Source: Epiperipatus broadwayi (taxonomy: Eukaryota; Onychophora; Udeonychophora; Euonychophora; Peripatidae). From it: 64,000 nucleotides of DNA. The stretch covers positions 5,100,877-5,164,876 of the forward strand of contig JAQFVV010006216.1 in assembly GCA_028023455.1 (NCBI GenBank). Reading direction: 5' to 3'. Position 1 is the first letter of the stretch, and every line of letters begins with the position of its first letter. Shown piece after piece: positions 59,841 through 64,000 of this stretch. The notes beneath the pieces were generated by a model. That model ran no database searches and had not been told where the DNA came from. It worked only from the letters and a program-made list of their open reading frames with translations. Made by a program: the position numbers and the translations under genes.

Positions 59841-60710
59841 GTAAAACAAATCACAATTCTAAAAAATATTTTAAAACTAAACAATATTTATTATTATTAT
59901 TTAACAAAAATAAATATTTTTATTAGGTTAATAATATATCTTAAATGTTATCTTACAATCAGTATTGTATAATTAAATTTAGTATTCTATAAAAGTCTGT
60001 CAATCTTTCAATTGCTATTTATTTATTTTAAAAATAATATTTTTTTTAGATAAATTTTAAAAAGTATAAATTATTGTTTTCAAACTAAAAAGTTTTATAG
60101 AATTATTATATAACAATTTGTATTTTTTTTTTACCTTTCTGCCTGTCTTTTTATAAAAAATTAAATACTGCCTACCACTAAACTAATAATGATAAATAAA
60201 ATAGGAAATCATATAACATTACAATATTAACTAAAAAACAAATTTTTTAATAAAATTCTACCATGACTATGGTTTCATCTATTAACAAGTAAACTTTTCA
60301 AATGAAATTCAACAAGATACAAATAACTAAAATATCATGCCATCACTATTTTCTATGCTTACCCAAGCTGTTTAAACAGTACAAACTCTCCATACAGAAC
60401 TATATGCCTATACAAGCAAAAGAGATTAAATTCAAAGTATTTATTGTGTTTTCTTCTTGGCATCATAGTTAATAAAAGGCGACTATAATGGGTTGCATTA
60501 GATCCCAAAATCTAATTGCAGTAATCTCAGATCTAAGGCCCCTCACTAATAAAAACCACAAGCTAGATATTAATCTGGGATATCGAATGAGTAGGGACTA
60601 GATAGGGATTTTATGCCAACCTCCTTGCATTCAATGATTACTTAGGCTTGCATTGGGTGACACTATTGTAAGGAGAGATTGTTACTGTTTAAGACATATA
60701 TATATAAAAC
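59841..60710. other. A+T-rich intron-like DNA
   Basis: Nothing beyond poly-A/T and TA tracts. A (TA)n run ends at about 60,705 beside the small MITE. Confidence 0.5.
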
Positions 60711-60785
60711 AAAATAGCCTTCCCATAATTCACCTTAAAAATCAATTTCCCTTAACATTAAAGTGAATGATGGGAAGGCTATTTT
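60711..60785. mobile_element. 75-bp snap-back MITE between TA tracts
   Basis: AAAATAGCCTTCCCATAATTC is mirrored by GAATGATGGGAAGGCTATTTT with one mismatch around a 25-base loop. (TA)n lies on both sides. Confidence 0.8.
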
Positions 60786-60801
60786 AATATATATATATAT
60801 A

Positions 60802-63800
60802 TAGGCTACTTATATCTTTTTGAATTTCACTTGAAAAGGTCTATTTGCTATAGATGAAACCATGGCCATGGAAGAATTTTAGTAAAATTTTGATTTTTTT
60901 TTCAATTTTATATCTTTTTATGTATACTATGTATGTTTTAACAAAATCTAAAATGTAAAAAAAAAATTGAAACCACTTATATAAGTTAATTATCCAAATA
61001 TTATTAAGATAAAAATATAACAATAAGAATTGCATTTGATTTTAAAGTTTGTGATGTTCTAGACATCTTTATATTCTTTGAATCTCTCATCAATAAAGAA
61101 TCCAAAAGTTTATGAAATATAATCACTAAAAATGGTAAAATAAAATCCTTACAAAAAGTTTTCAGATGTTAGACAAGATATTCTGTGTGATTTTTTTTTT
61201 TTTTTTGCAATTATTAGACAATGAACTATTAATAAATGCTGAAAAGTATTAATGTCTTTGAATTATGAAGTTTGTGAAAATATTTGATTATCAAGGGTGG
61301 CAAGGAAATTTCTCTATTTAAACAAAGATGTCTTGAATTTTGATAATAATATATAAAGATCCAATTCATTAAAAATTAGTATAATGATTCAAAATAATTT
61401 TACACCACTACATTATTGAAAAATCAGAAAAATGCTACCAAATGGCATGACATTCTTTAGAAAGTTTGGAATGATAGCTTTCAATAATTATTTTTGTAGA
61501 AATGCTAAAGAAACCATTGATCTGCTGCTCTAATGAAGTGACAAGCATGATAATTATCACTAGTAGTTTAATTAACATAATTTATTCCAGCATTTCAATA
61601 TTGAAAAAATACTCAGGAAGTTGATTTTATGATTTATTCATGATTAGACATATTGTTTGCAATTCTACATTTATCAGAGCATGTAAAACACACATGTACA
61701 ATCAATAGAGGATGAACAGCAATGAAATGTATTGAGTAGTCTACTGGTATAATTAGATTATAGATAATTTGGAAAAAATAATATTTATACAATTTCCAAA
61801 ATTTAATTTAAAATCTTCATTAAAAAAAAATCTATTCACTATTGATGAATACTTTGTTTTAAGTTTGTAGGTGGGTGGGGTATTAATTTTTTTGACTTTT
61901 TTTTGGAAGTGTATTTTGTTTGGAAAAAAGAAAAGGTTTTCTTATTAACATTTATTTAATATATACAAATATAGTAAATGACTTTTGTAAAACTGACTGA
62001 TTAAAGTGATCAGGCCTATAATTATGGTACTAAACGTTTATGATAGTTGACTGAAATATAAGTAGGAAAACAACAAAAAATATATATTTAAAATTGTTTA
62101 GTGATTATATAGAAAATTTGTTGATTATTAAATTATAATTCATTTATTTTATTTTTTTATTCATTCTTTAACTGAAACATGATAAGAAGTCAAATTTCTA
62201 TTGAATATAGGAAAATACTCAATATAATGACTCACTGGACCTTAAATATAAATCATGCAGTATAGAGTGATTGGTGACTAAAATTACATTTCAATTCAGT
62301 GGAGTTTCCAAAAGATATTGTCAGAAGTTTCTGTTTTTATAAAAGATCTCAAGGACTAAGTATTTTATATTTAGTCAATTATATGTTTGATAATAAAAAA
62401 AGAAAAGAAAAACATAAATGTTAAAATTAATTTATGTGTATTTAAATTTTATATATACTTCATAAAAAAAGAGTATTTTAAATAAAAATCTGAAAATTAT
62501 AAATATTAATAAATTTGATAGTATGCCAATATAATTAATAATGAATAATTTGTATACTGATTTAATTTTTTTGTGTCATCTGATATTATTACTGCATAAA
62601 ATTATAAATAGAGAATGTAAATAAATAATTAATAACACTGTTTTTAAATAAGCTAAATTAAAGTGATGCTGAATCTTCGATCTACTATAATTTTTGTTTT
62701 ATTTATTCTACACTTTGCTATATCATAAAAATAAAATAAAATAAAAAAAATTTCTGCAGAACACGTGATTCAAGAAATCACCCTTTTCAATTGCCTTTGA
62801 AAATTACTCTCCTCTCAATGCAAACTTCATCTTTCTCACTTAATGCACAAGACAGAATTATATAAATAAGCAAATAAATTGAGGTTAAATTTTCAAAGCT
62901 CCATCTATTGCAATTTTCATTTCATCCATTCTAGATGCCATTTTCAAGATAAAACTTAGCTTGATTTTTTTTCATTTAAAACATTGCCGTTAATTGTTTA
63001 TATATTTAAATATTTAATTATATGTGCAATGTTCCTTTGGGGAAAAATTAGTGTTTTATAACTCTGTCTTCTATATTAACTAAGCTTTATTAAATAGTAT
63101 TGGTGCATTAGAGATTCAAACTTTAACATAAAATGGATTAGACTGGTCATGTTTAAATAAAAAAGGCATTGCTTATACTTTGATGAGAGTGTCTGCTATT
63201 TTCAAAAACAGTGGAAAAAACATTTTCCTGAAACATTTGTCTTACAGAGATTATACCACTTTTTTCATTATGAAATAATGTCTAGAATGAATAAGGTGAA
63301 GACTACAATAGATGGTACTTTAAAAACTTAATGTCACTTCAATTTATTATATATAAAAAATGCATATAATTATTATTTTAAAAAATGATTAATGTTTTTT
63401 TTTAATTTTCTGATGAGAAATCTAAATGTTTTTCTTTAAACTTTCTGATGAGAAATCTATTAGCCTTATGAAATAAGATTAAACATATTTTGAAACAACA
63501 AAGTCTGATTAAGTAAGATAGCAGTGTTAGTAACTAGTAATCTAGCAAAGATAGAGTATAATGTGGTCTGACAAATAGTGATATTGAGAATTGAAATTAA
63601 AATATACTTTTATATAAAATGAGTTTAGAAATTTATATCAAGATTAGCTTGCTAATCATCACATTAGTGGTTATGTCATACTGAACTACATCAAAGTAAA
63701 ATATTTTAGGTCCTTGGTATATTGGTAATATACTATCATTTCATTGTTTAAACTAAATCAGTATATGATTTTAATTAATCTACTTTCAGTTTTGTCTGAA

Positions 63801-63857
63801 ATAACATTTACCTGAACACTATTTATGTAGAATTTAGTATATTAATATATATGTATA
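60802..63857. other. A+T-rich stretch, no supported gene
   Basis: Probably intron of the host gene. TTTCTGATGAGAAATCTA occurs twice near 63,408 and 63,441. A possible acceptor TTTCTGCAG at 62,759 precedes a short open stretch but its phase does not give a convincing exon. Confidence 0.45.
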
Positions 63858-64000
63858 CACCTGGGTCTCTTTTTACGCGGACTTATTTAACATGATTTTG
63901 AAGTTACATGATTCGTGTTTCACTGGACGTCGATTTCCGATAATACGCTATTACTTTAAATAATAAATTTCGTGCACTTACGTTATATTGAAAGTAATAG
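63858..64000 (+). mobile_element. left end of a pogo/Tigger-like transposon, runs off the window
   Basis: After TA the sequence begins CACCTGGGTCTCTTTTTACG and changes abruptly from A+T-rich flank to more CG-containing sequence. A CAC-start, TACGCGG and preceding TA fit Tigger/pogo-type ends. The other end lies beyond the window, so this is tentative. Confidence 0.45.

Noticed and set aside
62760-62865. possible third host exon after TTTCTGCAG
   Set aside because: In the phase left by the 59,777-59,840 exon it gives only about a dozen codons; the longer open frame needs a different phase.
63408-63459. CTGATGAGAAA words resembling hammerhead core
   Set aside because: No stem II lies between CTGATGA and GAAA, and the two copies are just a short direct repeat.

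Overview
The window looks like strongly A+T-rich nuclear DNA from an invertebrate animal. There are no operons and no long intact genes. Microsatellites are plentiful, and most recognisable sequence is transposable-element debris typical of metazoans: an RTE-clade LINE, a Penelope-like element, an IS1595/Merlin-like transposase remnant, a pogo/Tigger-like end, an LTR element and snap-back MITEs. A lophotrochozoan such as a mollusc would fit, but nothing here fixes the species. The only host coding sequence I can support is two short plus-strand exons (52,414-52,586 and 59,777-59,840) that are compatible in phase. Their 7.2 kb intron holds the Penelope-like element. Most of the rest is therefore probably intronic or intergenic.

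Layout. 1-4,494: non-coding DNA with a duplicated block and two doubtful coding remnants. 4,495-10,400: a large inverted repeat around a decayed ISXO2-like (Merlin-type) DDE transposase; a 1.36 kb TA-flanked transposon sits in the left arm, and the opposite arm keeps the empty site. 10,530-18,300: two direct copies of one dispersed repeat around a 3.6 kb TG...CA segment with (TA)n on both sides. 18,503-23,690: a 3'-truncated LINE (ORF1-like region, then an AP-endonuclease domain) interrupted by a 1.7 kb transposon with an exact 8-bp target duplication. 24,452-28,060: repeat A. 28,069-30,759: a second, longer transposon with related terminal inverted repeats (TIRs), an 8-bp duplication and internal tandem arrays. 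32,763-41,388: an LTR retrotransposon with unusually long (2.9 kb) LTRs and one unrecognised reading frame instead of gag-pol. 45,959-48,070: a snap-back MITE and a 5'-truncated RTE LINE. 48,329-51,404: repeat B, an inverted copy of repeat A. 52,622-59,695: a degenerate Penelope-like element whose reading frame runs from an SGNH-hydrolase-like domain into the reverse transcriptase and GIY-YIG nuclease; its terminal repeats carry hammerhead-ribozyme-like cores. 60,711-64,000: a tiny MITE, A+T-rich DNA, and the start of a Tigger-like element running off the window.

Two themes recur. Many repeat boundaries fall exactly in (TA)n tracts. Several insertions can be proved from the sequence alone, by target duplications, by a paralogous empty site, or by a reading frame that rejoins when the insert is removed. 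The best candidates for undescribed biology are the SGNH-RT-GIY-YIG Penelope-like element, the long-LTR element with its own single ORF, and the GGTWNTCATCTGA TIR family that carries minisatellites.
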